Part shown: positions 1-6,990 of the stretch, one piece after another | How the letters are laid out: the number at the start of each line of letters is the position of its first letter | Position numbering within the stretch: position 1 is the stretch's first letter | From: Oscillospiraceae bacterium | Lineage (GTDB): Bacteria > Bacillota_A > Clostridia > Oscillospirales > CAG-272 | DNA: 10,543 bases | NCBI GenBank assembly: GCA_015064425.1 | Contig: SVSF01000061.1 | Location: forward strand, 1-10,543 | Direction: 5' to 3' | The notes under the pieces: model-generated | Databases searched by the model: none | What the model was told of the DNA's origin: nothing | The model's input: only the letters and a program-made list of their open reading frames with translations | Made by a program: the position numbers and the translations under genes

Positions 1-573
1 CGTTGGATAAAGTATTTTCGTAACAGAGTTTATTATTTCCGTATCATTTATTGCCATGAGTATTGCAGTTCTGAGATACTGATATCCCTTTATATGTGCG
101 GGAACTCCGATCTGATGTATCACCTTGGTCACCTGTGCTTCAAGATCATGAGAGCCGTGTAATGAAGAGTTATCGCTTGCAATACCGCTCTTGGTTCTGT
201 ATAGTCTTTTTATCTTTTCACTCAAATTTGTAAAATCAAAGGGCTTGATCATACAAAGATCCGCACCCGCTTCTGTAGCTTCAAGTAACATCGCCTGATT
301 GTTTACTGCCGAAAGAACTATAAAAGAAGGATGTTCTCCGTTTTTGATATTTAAAGCAGCGGTGCTCTTAATGACACTGCTGCAATCGATTTTAGACATC
401 CAAATATCTATGAGCACCACGTCGGGACGGAACTTATCTATTTTGTACAGTGCGTCCTCACCGTTTATGGCTTCCTCCACGTTCACAATACCGTAATTTC
501 TCAACTTTTCTCTGCATAGCCTCCTGAACTCCATATTTTCGTCAGCTATCAACACTTTAATATTTTCTTCCAT
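1..573 (-). CDS. spo0A: Spo0A, sporulation master response regulator (C-terminus cut off by window edge)
   Basis: This is the phosphorelay-controlled transcription factor that commits the cell to sporulation by binding 0A boxes. The frame from ATG at 573 gives 191 residues and is still open at the window edge. Residues 1-120 are a receiver domain: acidic pocket D11/E12, phospho-acceptor D56, S88 (in VLSA) and K110 (in IKPFD). A linker leads at about 145 into the Spo0A-specific DNA-binding domain, with the family signature [14 protein letters not shown] at 155-168 and VTKILYP at 184-190. Compared with B. subtilis Spo0A (267 aa), roughly the last 70-75 residues, including the recognition helix, lie outside the window. 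A GGAGAGAGGA ribosome site precedes the ATG. Odd: after D56 the usual MPxxDG motif reads MSKIDC. The gene has its own promoter and follows a terminator, so it is separate from the upstream operon. The family call is secure because the DNA-binding signature is unique to Spo0A. Confidence 0.95.
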   Translation of the reverse strand, partial: MEENIKVLIADENMEFRRLCREKLRNYGIVNVEEAINGEDALYKIDKFRPDVVLIDIWMSKIDCSSVIKSTAALNIKNGEHPSFIVLSAVNNQAMLLEATEAGADLCMIKPFDFTNLSEKIKRLYRTKSGIASDNSSLHGSHDLEAQVTKVIHQIGVPAHIKGYQYLRTAILMAINDTEIINSVTKILYPT

Positions 574-618
574 TTTATCCTCTCTCCGTCGTTTTTTTAT
601 TTATCTTAGCGCATATAA

Positions 619-647
619 ATATTACCATTTTGTGCCAATATTTTCAA
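619..647 (-). promoter_or_regulatory. Predicted sigma-A promoter of spo0A
   Basis: On the minus strand a TTGAAA -35 (642-647) is separated by exactly 17 bases from a TAATAT -10 (619-624). A TG one base upstream of the -10 makes it an extended -10. This would start transcription near 612 and leave a leader of about 40 nt before the ATG at 573. I did not find a convincing sigma-H promoter here, although B. subtilis spo0A has one. Confidence 0.65.
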
Positions 648-767
648 TACCTTTTTTACAATTATTTCCAACAAATTTAATATCCATTTTTTGGTAGTTT
701 GTACAAAAATTATAAGAACAACTTGTTTTTCTGTAAAAAAAGGATTAATATTGTAATTTTTTCAAAT

Positions 768-806
768 AAAAAGAGACGGCATTTTCGTGAAATACCGTCT
801 CTTTTT
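768..806 (-). terminator. Intrinsic terminator ending the lon-to-GNAT gene run (bidirectional shape)
   Basis: A 12-bp perfect inverted repeat (AAAAAGAGACGG at 768-779 with CCGTCTCTTTTT at 795-806) flanks a 15-nt loop. On the minus strand the stem ends in a T-run, about 20 bases after the stop codon of the gene at 824-1225. The A-tract on the other side gives it the form of a bidirectional terminator, although no convergent gene is seen. It separates the upstream operon from spo0A. Confidence 0.9.
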
Positions 807-823
807 GTCGACTTATGTTAGGC

Positions 824-1225
824 TTAGTCGACGGAATTCATTTTTTTGCATCCGCCTGTAAAAAAGCCTTCCATATTGATGTAGAATCTTCCGTCTTCGT
901 TTTTACGGAATCCGAGAGCTTTAACAAAGGCTTCGTTGCTCTCGCTTACATTTACGTAATACGCCTCATGTACACCGCAAAGATCTATAAAGTTCATCGC
1001 AGCACGTCCCACTATAAACAGAGATTCGTTATCCTTTATGCCTATTACGTTTTCAAGATCGTATATGTATCCGCACTTCCCTTTTATGCCAAACTGGCAG
1101 ATACCCGTTATTTTTCCATCTTCCGTTATTGAATATGCAAGAGCATCGGGGTCGTACTTAACTCCGCACATTCCGCATATTTCTTCCTGAACGGATTTAT
1201 CCCTTATGGGGGACGCCTGCATCAT
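824..1225 (-). CDS. Small GNAT-like protein of unknown substrate
   Basis: A 133-residue protein of unproven function. Its overall shape is that of a small GNAT acetyltransferase-like fold: a central strand-rich part (residues about 30-55), a segment at 70-90, and the typical C-terminal run SESNEAFVKALGFRKNEDG at 94-112, where an N/E-rich helix precedes an LGF turn. A clear acetyl-CoA loop (Q/RxxGxG/A) is not evident, so it may be a degenerate or non-catalytic member. It has six cysteines (17, 20, 43, 51, 83, 126), many for its size, including CGMC at 17-20. The start overlaps the end of rluB by 29 bases, implying coupled translation, and it is the last gene before the terminator at 768-806. 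The ORF and location are firm. The family assignment is moderate and the function is unknown. Confidence 0.7.
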   Translation of the reverse strand: MMQASPIRDKSVQEEICGMCGVKYDPDALAYSITEDGKITGICQFGIKGKCGYIYDLENVIGIKDNESLFIVGRAAMNFIDLCGVHEAYYVNVSESNEAFVKALGFRKNEDGRFYINMEGFFTGGCKKMNSVD

Positions 1226-1952
1226 CTTCGTTCAACATCCTTTCAAGATAATTTATCTGATTCTTTGTCAGATATGTCCATTTACCGAGGCGCAGACCGC
1301 TGAGACGTATCTCTCCTACGGCTATTCTCTTCAAGAATACTATTTCAAGTCCGACCTTCTCACACATCTTTCTTATCTGTCGATTCTTTCCCTCGAACAG
1401 AGTCATCTGCAGAACGGTCGATTCCTCTCTTGTTACGGCTATCTCGGTTTTTACGGGTTCTATCATATAGCCGTCAATATCCATACTTTCGTTAAGCGTC
1501 TTAAGCTGTTCTTCGCTTACCTCACCCCTAACCCTGACCTGATATATCTTCGGTATACGGTGCTTGGGATGCATAAGTTTGTTAGCTATATCTCCGTCAT
1601 CCGTGAAAAGAAGAAGACCTTCAGACGTCTTATCAAGTCTACCGATGGGATAAACACGAGTCCCCACATCCCGCACAAGCTCCTTAACACACTTTCTTCC
1701 AAGCTCGTCGTCCATTGTTGTAACGTATCCTCTGGGCTTATAAAGCATAATGTAGGTGCGCTCTCTGCCTTTTTGATACTTTATCTCTTTTTTCTTGTAC
1801 TTTACCCGATCTATTCCGGGTAATATCTTTTGACCTATCTCTGCAGGTCTGCCGTTAATGCTGACATTCCCCTCAAGTATCTCCTTCTCTGCGGCACGTC
1901 TCGACATAACACCGCAATCGGAAAGATATTTTTGTATTCGTACTTCCTTCAT
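1197..1952 (-). CDS. rluB: Pseudouridine synthase, RluB/RsuA family
   Basis: This enzyme isomerises a specific uridine of rRNA to pseudouridine. In RluB members the target is helix 93 of 23S rRNA (position 2605 in E. coli numbering). The 251-residue protein starts with an S4 RNA-binding domain (about 3-50, with IQKYLSDCGVMSRRAAE and VSINGR). The catalytic domain carries the family motif GRLDKTSEGLLLFT at 104-117, whose D107 is the expected nucleophile. FEGKNRQIRKM near 190-200 is the conserved C-terminal substrate-binding motif. The start is supported by AAGGAAGGA about nine bases upstream. The gene lies 34 bases downstream of the carboxypeptidase gene, with no terminator between. RsuA/RluE specificity cannot be excluded, but the Firmicute context favours RluB (B. 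subtilis YpuL). Confidence 0.9.
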   Translation of the reverse strand: MKEVRIQKYLSDCGVMSRRAAEKEILEGNVSINGRPAEIGQKILPGIDRVKYKKKEIKYQKGRERTYIMLYKPRGYVTTMDDELGRKCVKELVRDVGTRVYPIGRLDKTSEGLLLFTDDGDIANKLMHPKHRIPKIYQVRVRGEVSEEQLKTLNESMDIDGYMIEPVKTEIAVTREESTVLQMTLFEGKNRQIRKMCEKVGLEIVFLKRIAVGEIRLSGLRLGKWTYLTKNQINYLERMLNEDDAGVPHKG

Positions 1953-1986
1953 CGGAATTTTTCCTTCCTTTTCCGTGAGTTCTTTT

Positions 1987-3102
1987 TTATTTCAGGAAAA
2001 ACTCAAAGAGCTTTTCAAATATGCTTTTATATCTTATCGCATATGCACTCTCTTCGGCATAAAGCGAAACCGACGCTATTTTGACACCGTCGCAATAGTA
2101 TATTACCTGTCCGACAACACTGTCTTTTTCCACATCAGCATAGTAGAAACGTTTAAGCATGATCCTCTCATTGATACTGTGGTTTCCTTTTTTAACAGTC
2201 AGCCTTATTGCCTCTCTGTTAGTTACGTATATATCCTTCACATCGCTTCCCACAACGGGTATTCTGTAAGCTATTCCCCCCGCCTCGGCAATGTTAAGCG
2301 ATTCATAACGTTCAAATCCGTAGTCAAGCATCATCTTGTGATCCTTCCAATCGGAAGGTGCATTAAGAGTGACTGCAATAAGACGGAGCCCGTCTCTTTC
2401 CGCCGCGCTCACAAGACATCTGCCGCTTGCCTTTGTGTATCCAGTCTTTACCCCGATACAGCCTTCATAGCTTTTGAGAAGTCTGTTGTGGTTTATAAAA
2501 AGTCTCCCGCCGCACTCATATCTGTATGTTGAGACTATTTCATTAAAGCCATCAACCTCGTATGCAAAAGACGTAAGCATCGCAAGATCATATGCGGTAG
2601 TATAGTGTTCACCATCGGGAAGACCGTGCGGATTTACGAAATGCGTATCCGAAAGCCCCAAGGCTTTCGCTTTATCGTTCATAAGCTTTGCAAATGCATC
2701 AAGAGATCCGGCACAATGTACAGCCAGCGCCGCTGCGGCATCGTTTGCGCTCTCAAGCATGAGAGCGTGCAAAAGATCGGTAATACTGAATTTTTCACCT
2801 TCCGTAAGATATACGGAAGATCCCTCAGTTCCCACCGCTTCCCTCGGCACACGTATTTCTGCATCTCCCTCACACGTTTCAAGCGCAATAAGTGCAGTCA
2901 TTATCTTTGTCGTACTTGCCATCGGAAGCTTCTTGCGCGGGTTTTTCTCAAAAAGGACTTTCCCGCTTGAAGCATCAATAAGCACGGCAGCTTCCGCAGA
3001 TACCGCAGGGTCATTACCTACTCCGTATGCCCGCAGAGAGAAAAGCAGTATCGCTGCGACAAATGCTGATACCGCTCTCTTCACATGTTTCAATATCATC
3101 AC
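1987..3102 (-). CDS. D-alanyl-D-alanine carboxypeptidase (DacB/DacF-type, PBP5 family, S11)
   Basis: A low-molecular-weight penicillin-binding protein that removes the terminal D-Ala from peptidoglycan stem peptides outside the membrane, lowering cross-linking. Residues 1-28 form a signal peptide (basic start, hydrophobic core, AYG). All three active-site motifs are present: S63-T-T-K66, S118-A-N120 and K219-T-G221. A beta-rich PBP5 C-terminal domain follows (about 270-350). The last 14 residues (YKSIFEKLFEFFLK) can form the amphipathic helix that anchors these enzymes to the membrane. The length of 371 is normal. The ribosome site is weak (GGTG before tandem ATGs at 3102 and 3099). Its position after ytfJ and before rluB matches that of B. 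subtilis dacB, a spore-cortex enzyme, but sequence alone does not separate DacB from DacF, so I give no symbol. Confidence 0.92.
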   Translation of the reverse strand: MMILKHVKRAVSAFVAAILLFSLRAYGVGNDPAVSAEAAVLIDASSGKVLFEKNPRKKLPMASTTKIMTALIALETCEGDAEIRVPREAVGTEGSSVYLTEGEKFSITDLLHALMLESANDAAAALAVHCAGSLDAFAKLMNDKAKALGLSDTHFVNPHGLPDGEHYTTAYDLAMLTSFAYEVDGFNEIVSTYRYECGGRLFINHNRLLKSYEGCIGVKTGYTKASGRCLVSAAERDGLRLIAVTLNAPSDWKDHKMMLDYGFERYESLNIAEAGGIAYRIPVVGSDVKDIYVTNREAIRLTVKKGNHSINERIMLKRFYYADVEKDSVVGQVIYYCDGVKIASVSLYAEESAYAIRYKSIFEKLFEFFLK

Positions 3103-3148
3103 CGCTTTTTGTTACAGATATGATATCTATATTTAAAGCGGAAGATTA

Positions 3149-3607
3149 TTATTCCTCAGAACTCTCCTCAGTCTCTTCCTCTGCCGAATTATCTTTTTTG
3201 AAGAATGACTTTATCTTTCCTATTATTTCGGGAGACTTTTCGAGTATGGTGTTTATAGTCGTTACTATATCGGAATCCGCAGATACGGACTCGTTTGTCT
3301 TTATATTAAGCATCTGAACGTCACCGCTCGCCTTGACTACCAAAAAGCCCACAGGAGAGATAGTAACGCCTGTTCCGCCGCCTCCGCCGAAATTCTGCAT
3401 CTTTTCCTTTTCTCCGACAACTGCATTTTTACCGAAATAGTCAACACCGCCCGTGGCAAAACCGATGGATATTTTGGATATCGGAATAACGGTCGTTCCG
3501 TTAGGCGTAGTAATAGGCTCCCCAAACACCGTATTTGAGTCCGCAAATTCCTTTATGCTGTCCACAGAAGTCTTTATTATCTCATTGATCTTGTTGGTTT
3601 CCGACAT
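3149..3607 (-). CDS. ytfJ: GerW/YtfJ family sporulation protein
   Basis: This is a short conserved protein of spore formers. In B. subtilis YtfJ (GerW) is made in the forespore and is linked to proper germination and cortex lysis; its biochemistry is unresolved. The 152-residue protein has the family features: an N-terminal helix (about 5-22), a central beta region with VFGEPI and GTTVIPISKISIGFATGG (about 37-54), and the glycine stretch GGGGGTGVTISPVGFLVV (74-91). The last 20 residues form an acidic tail rich in glutamate and serine. A strong GGGAGGAG site precedes the ATG at 3607. The start overlaps the end of the DUF2953 gene by 26 bases, the usual ytfI-ytfJ pairing. It is likely cotranscribed with the surrounding run. 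Confidence 0.9.
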   Translation of the reverse strand: MSETNKINEIIKTSVDSIKEFADSNTVFGEPITTPNGTTVIPISKISIGFATGGVDYFGKNAVVGEKEKMQNFGGGGGTGVTISPVGFLVVKASGDVQMLNIKTNESVSADSDIVTTINTILEKSPEIIGKIKSFFKKDNSAEEETEESSEE

Positions 3608-4262
3608 TTTTGTCTCCTCCCGATTTTTTTTCTTTTATAAGTTTTTTGTATGCTTTCCAAGCCGTGCCCAATGCCAAAGCAAGGGCATCCAACGGCTTTA
3701 TTTTCAAAGATATGTCAGCCTCAAACAAACATTTTTCAGAGCAAAAATCCGCCTTTACAGCTACCGCATCGCTCTTTACGGTCTTTAACCTGCTTATATT
3801 GTCGAACAAATTCAAAACATAAGATACAGACTGTGACAAGGCCCCGTAAAGCATTGCGGTTTTTGCCGCATCCTCAGTGCCAACCTTGATCTGAAGTCTG
3901 TTTACCTCGATCCCGAGACTTCCGAAAAAACGTTTGGAAAAATAAAGTACTATCTCTTTAACTATAGCCACAAGCTCTAAAGGTTTATAGCTTTTTAAAT
4001 CTATAAGATTTTTGAGAAGATCTTTCTTTTCCTTCGTCTTTCCCGTTTTATCGTGAGCTTTTTTCTTTTTGAAAAAGCCCATCTTATTTTTTCTGAATTT
4101 CTTTATATTAAAATCGTTTAAGTCTATTTCCTTCGGTATCTCTGGAAAAAGTAACTTTGAAATGAACAGATAGCTTAATCTTACGTCAAGTCCCTCACCG
4201 TCTGCATTTGAACATCTTATACGCACCTTAACAGGTATGAGCAGAAGTAAAAGCAAACACAA
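3582..4262 (-). CDS. DUF2953 membrane protein (YtfI-like); true start probably further upstream
   Basis: A DUF2953 protein that pairs with ytfJ in spore formers; its function is unknown. It has one N-terminal membrane segment, then a beta-rich part (VKVRIRCSNADG, LDVRLSYLF), a basic lysine-rich linker (about 55-85) and a conserved C-terminal half with VNRLQIKVGTEDAAKTAMLYGALSQ near 120-145. The first recognised start is TTG at 4262, which would truncate the membrane helix to MCLLLLLLIP and has no ribosome site. In-frame codons continue to a stop at 4302-4304. Reading from an ATA codon at 4293-4295 adds 11 residues (xTALIIISAVL) and gives a normal-length helix. GAAGGGAG lies nine bases before that ATA. 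No ATG, GTG or other TTG exists in that stretch. Either the gene uses a rare ATA start or the base call there is wrong. Confidence 0.8.
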   Translation of the reverse strand: MCLLLLLLIPVKVRIRCSNADGEGLDVRLSYLFISKLLFPEIPKEIDLNDFNIKKFRKNKMGFFKKKKAHDKTGKTKEKKDLLKNLIDLKSYKPLELVAIVKEIVLYFSKRFFGSLGIEVNRLQIKVGTEDAAKTAMLYGALSQSVSYVLNLFDNISRLKTVKSDAVAVKADFCSEKCLFEADISLKIKPLDALALALGTAWKAYKKLIKEKKSGGDKNVGNQQDQ

Positions 4263-4330
4263 AAGTACCGCCGATATTATTATAAGCGCAGTTATATGCC
4301 TTCACTCCCTTCAAAACCGTAGGATCGTAA

Positions 4331-4891
4331 TTACGCTTTCTTGCCCTCTGACTCTTCTGCAGACTCTTCTGCTTCCGAAATACCCAAGCGTTCCGGGAGC
4401 TCTTTTATAGAGCTGAGTCCGAAGCAACGGAGAAAATCGGATGTAGTTACGTAAAGCATAGGCTTTCCCGGAGCGTCAAGACGTCCTTTAACCTCAATAA
4501 GCCCCTTTGCCATAAGATTATTCATAGCGTATGTGCAATCCACTCCGCGTACCTGTTCTATATAGGCTCTGGTCACCGGTTGATTGTATGCAATGACCGC
4601 AAGCACCTCAAGACTGGAGTTGGAAAGATTTGTATTACCTTTTATGCCGAGAGCAAGTCTTACCTGCGCCTCATAGACCTCGGAAGAACAAAGCTGGCAG
4701 TTGTCCGTAAAGGTAACAAGGCTGATGCCTCTCTCGTCGTAATCGCACTTAAGTTCTTCAACTATCTTTTTTATTTCACCTACGTCTGATTCAAGCACCT
4801 CGGCAAGTTTTGCGTAAGCTACGGGATATCCCGCCGCAAAAAGTATTGCCTCAATTGTATTCTTCATATTCTGCAAACTGTTCGTAGCCAT
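4331..4891 (-). CDS. scpB: Segregation and condensation protein ScpB
   Basis: A dimeric winged-helix subunit of the Smc-ScpA-ScpB condensin complex, which organises and helps segregate the chromosome. The 186-residue protein has two winged-helix domains: about 10-80, opening with TIEAILFAAGYPV, and about 88-170, with the family signature LSNSSLEVLAVIAYNQPVTR (89-108) followed by GRLDAPGKPMLYVTT (136-150). The acidic tail contains a small tandem repeat. The ATG at 4891 overlaps scpA by 41 bases. An internal ATG at 4867 (residue 9) leaves a more usual distance to IEAIL, but neither start has a strong ribosome site, so the start is uncertain. It is coupled to scpA, as in most Bacillota. Confidence 0.94.
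   Translation of the reverse strand: MATNSLQNMKNTIEAILFAAGYPVAYAKLAEVLESDVGEIKKIVEELKCDYDERGISLVTFTDNCQLCSSEVYEAQVRLALGIKGNTNLSNSSLEVLAVIAYNQPVTRAYIEQVRGVDCTYAMNNLMAKGLIEVKGRLDAPGKPMLYVTTSDFLRCFGLSSIKELPERLGISEAEESAEESEGKKA
4350..4373. repeat. 12-bp imperfect tandem repeat inside scpB
   Basis: Two adjacent copies of GACTCTTCTGCA/T match at 11 of 12 bases. They encode the repetitive acidic EESAEES stretch in the variable C-terminal tail of ScpB. This is a possible site of replication slippage. The change would be in-frame and probably tolerated. Confidence 0.5.
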
Positions 4892-5630
4892 CGTTCACAC
4901 CGTCTTTTTCTTTATTGAGTTCTATGTAACATACTTCATCATCGCGGTGAAGCAAAAGTTTTTGCGTACTTAACATTTCCAGAATGGCAAGGAAAGATGC
5001 CACAAGTTCGGATCTAGTATTCGATAACCCGAGAAGATCTTCAAACCGCATACTGCCTTTTTCTCTCAGATTATCTACAAGTACCTTTATCATTTCGTGT
5101 ACAGGCTTAACGTACTTGTTGAGAATAGCCTCAAAGGGTCTCTTCTTGTCGCCTTCTGTCCCTTCATTTTCCTTCATCTTCAAAAGCACGCGGTCAAAGG
5201 CCTTTAAAAGTACGTCTATCTCAAAGCTGCCCTCAAAAGGGCCGTCACTGACAGATATCTCCTCCGTATCCTTGGCAAAACGCCCGCCAAAGCTGGCATA
5301 CGCCTCCTTGAAATAAGGAGCGGAATCCTTAGCTCTCTTATATTCAAGAAGCAGAGCGGTAAGCTCAAGACGCGGGTCTTCTTCTTTATTTTCTTCATTT
5401 TTTGGCAGAAGCGTTCTGCTCTTTATCAGCATAAGATAAGATGCCATAGCGATAAACTCGCCTGCGATCTCCATATCCATACGCTGCGCTTCCTCTATGT
5501 ACTGCATATACTGCTCGAACAAAGAAACTATGGGAATATCATAAATATTCATCTTATTCTTCGCTATAAGGGTCAGCAAAAGATCCAGAGGTCCGTCAAA
5601 ATCATTTAAAACAAATTTGATCTGTTCCAT
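4851..5630 (-). CDS. scpA: Segregation and condensation protein ScpA
   Basis: The kleisin subunit that bridges Smc heads and binds ScpB in the bacterial condensin. The 259-residue product begins with the family hallmark FDGPLDLLLTLI at 11-22, continues through the Smc-neck-binding helices (DMEIAGEFIAMASYLMLIKSR, 52-72), then an acidic variable middle (about 78-165). It ends in the C-terminal winged-helix domain (about 195-237, with RFEDLL and ASFLAILEMLSTQKLLL). The length is typical. The ATG at 5630 begins three bases after the stop of the upstream protease gene, so translation is probably coupled. No smc gene is in the window. Confidence 0.95.
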   Translation of the reverse strand: MEQIKFVLNDFDGPLDLLLTLIAKNKMNIYDIPIVSLFEQYMQYIEEAQRMDMEIAGEFIAMASYLMLIKSRTLLPKNEENKEEDPRLELTALLLEYKRAKDSAPYFKEAYASFGGRFAKDTEEISVSDGPFEGSFEIDVLLKAFDRVLLKMKENEGTEGDKKRPFEAILNKYVKPVHEMIKVLVDNLREKGSMRFEDLLGLSNTRSELVASFLAILEMLSTQKLLLHRDDEVCYIELNKEKDGVNDGYEQFAEYEEYN

Positions 5631-5633
5631 ACT

Positions 5634-6353
5634 TTACATCCAACCGAAAATAATATCCGCAAGCTTCATCAAGCCATTTATTATCCGTCCCGAAACAGCG
5701 TCAAGAGGAAGCCATATGATGTCTATATTGAATATCATACTTGCAAGAATTACCACAACAAGAACGTTATATATCGCTCTCTCATAACGTAAAAATTTGA
5801 TGTATATCTTATTTGGGAGTACCGAATACATAAGTCTTGAACCGTCAAGGGGTGGTATTGGCAAAAGATTAAAAACAGCAAGTTTTACGTTAAGCGTCAA
5901 AAATATATGAAAGAAATTCAATGCCATCCTTGCAAGATTAGAAGCGAACCCCATAGACTCATACGCACCCGTTTTATAGATCGCAACTACCGTTAAAGCA
6001 TACAATAATGTACCGATCAAAGCCATAATAAGGTTAGACACCGGTCCTGCAAGTGCCGTTACAGCCACGCCTGCTTTAGGCTTTTTGTAATAACGGGAAT
6101 TTATGGGTACAGGTCTTGCCCAACCGAATCCGAAAAGGATCATGCATACAGCACCCATAGGATCAAGATGCGCCAACGGATTGAGAGTAAGCCTTCCTCT
6201 CTCCTTTGCCGTAGGATCTCCAAGTTTGTTGGACATCCATCCATGAGCAAATTCATGAACTGTAAGCGCTATAAGCACAGTCGGCAAAGTAAGCAGAGCA
6301 GCTATAATAGTCATCCTAAGAGGCTGACCTGAATTTAAATACTGAAGCAGCAT
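5634..6353 (-). CDS. Site-2 protease family membrane metalloprotease (M50)
   Basis: An intramembrane zinc protease. Its substrate cannot be told from sequence. The 239-residue protein has several hydrophobic segments (about 13-33, 63-80, 97-125, 140-165, 195-212). Helix 1 ends in the zinc motif HEFAH (33-37; ligands H33 and H37, general base E34). The third ligand is D170 in NLLPIPPLDG (162-171). RLTLNPLAHLDPMG (54-67) and AGPVSNLIMA (102-111) are further M50 signatures. There are no PDZ or CBS domains, so it is the compact YwhC-like type rather than RseP or SpoIVFB. AAGGTGAG precedes the ATG, and the gene starts four bases after the ysxC stop. In Clostridia this gene usually sits just before scpA, as here. 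Confidence 0.93.
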   Translation of the reverse strand: MLLQYLNSGQPLRMTIIAALLTLPTVLIALTVHEFAHGWMSNKLGDPTAKERGRLTLNPLAHLDPMGAVCMILFGFGWARPVPINSRYYKKPKAGVAVTALAGPVSNLIMALIGTLLYALTVVAIYKTGAYESMGFASNLARMALNFFHIFLTLNVKLAVFNLLPIPPLDGSRLMYSVLPNKIYIKFLRYERAIYNVLVVVILASMIFNIDIIWLPLDAVSGRIINGLMKLADIIFGWM

Positions 6354-6357
6354 CTTC

Positions 6358-6969
6358 TCACCTTCCGCACGAATCTGTTATGATCTTCCAAACCTTTTCT
6401 CTTCCCTCTTTGTTAGAAGAAGAGAACGGAATGACCGTAGGATCTTCCATACCGAATTCCTCTTTAAGCTCGGACACTATATTATCATATGCTTTCTTAT
6501 ATTCCGTCTTGTTAAGCTTATCACACTTTGTGGCAACAACAATAAACGGAGTGTCCGTAGCACGGAGCCAGTCTATCATCATTGCATCGTCAGCGGTAAT
6601 GCCCACCTTCATATCCACGAGTTGGAGCACCAGAACGATGTGACGCCTCATTTCCTCGCCCGTGATATATCCGTTGGTAAGCGCAGACCATCTCGCCTTA
6701 TCCTCAGGAGGCCTTTTTGCAAAACCGTATCCCGGGAGGTCAACGAAAAACACCTTTTTGTCAATGTTGTAGAAGTTTACGGTAATGGTCTTTCCGGGAG
6801 ACGAACTTACTCTTGCAAGACTTTTTCTGTTGAGCAAACAGTTTATAAGAGAGCTTTTTCCAACGTTGGACCGTCCCGACAAAACTATGTGGGGCAGTTC
6901 ATCTTTCGGAAACTGTTTTTCAAGTCCCGCAGTTATTTGAAGCTGGGAATTGTTTTCGTTTATTTTCAT
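6358..6969 (-). CDS. ysxC: Ribosome biogenesis GTP-binding protein YsxC/YihA (EngB)
   Basis: A TRAFAC-class GTPase needed for assembly of the large ribosomal subunit. The 203 residues carry all G motifs: G1 GRSNVGKSSLI at 32-42, a switch region with SSPGKTITVNFYN (56-68), G3 DLPGYGFA at 77-84, G4 TKCD at 147-150 and G5 SSS at 183-185. The length is typical and the protein is soluble. It starts 21 bases after lon, the same lon-ysxC order found in B. subtilis, with a weak ribosome site (CGGG). It is essential in several bacteria. Confidence 0.96.
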   Translation of the reverse strand: MKINENNSQLQITAGLEKQFPKDELPHIVLSGRSNVGKSSLINCLLNRKSLARVSSSPGKTITVNFYNIDKKVFFVDLPGYGFAKRPPEDKARWSALTNGYITGEEMRRHIVLVLQLVDMKVGITADDAMMIDWLRATDTPFIVVATKCDKLNKTEYKKAYDNIVSELKEEFGMEDPTVIPFSSSNKEGREKVWKIITDSCGR

Positions 6970-6990
6970 ATACTTACCCGTTCTTTTAAA

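Noticed and set aside
717..727. AACAACTTGTT palindrome upstream of the spo0A promoter as an operator
   Set aside because: An 11-base near-palindrome in very AT-rich DNA is expected by chance, and it matches no regulator site I know.
1206..1823. Long plus-strand open frame opposite rluB
   Set aside because: It has no family motifs and no ribosome site, and it lies opposite a gene with clear catalytic motifs. It is an antisense shadow, as are the plus-strand frames opposite lon, ysxC and the carboxypeptidase.
3116..3128. AGATATGATATCT palindrome between ytfJ and the carboxypeptidase gene
   Set aside because: It is short and A/T-only in character, without a T-run or conserved operator form, so neither a terminator nor an operator can be supported.
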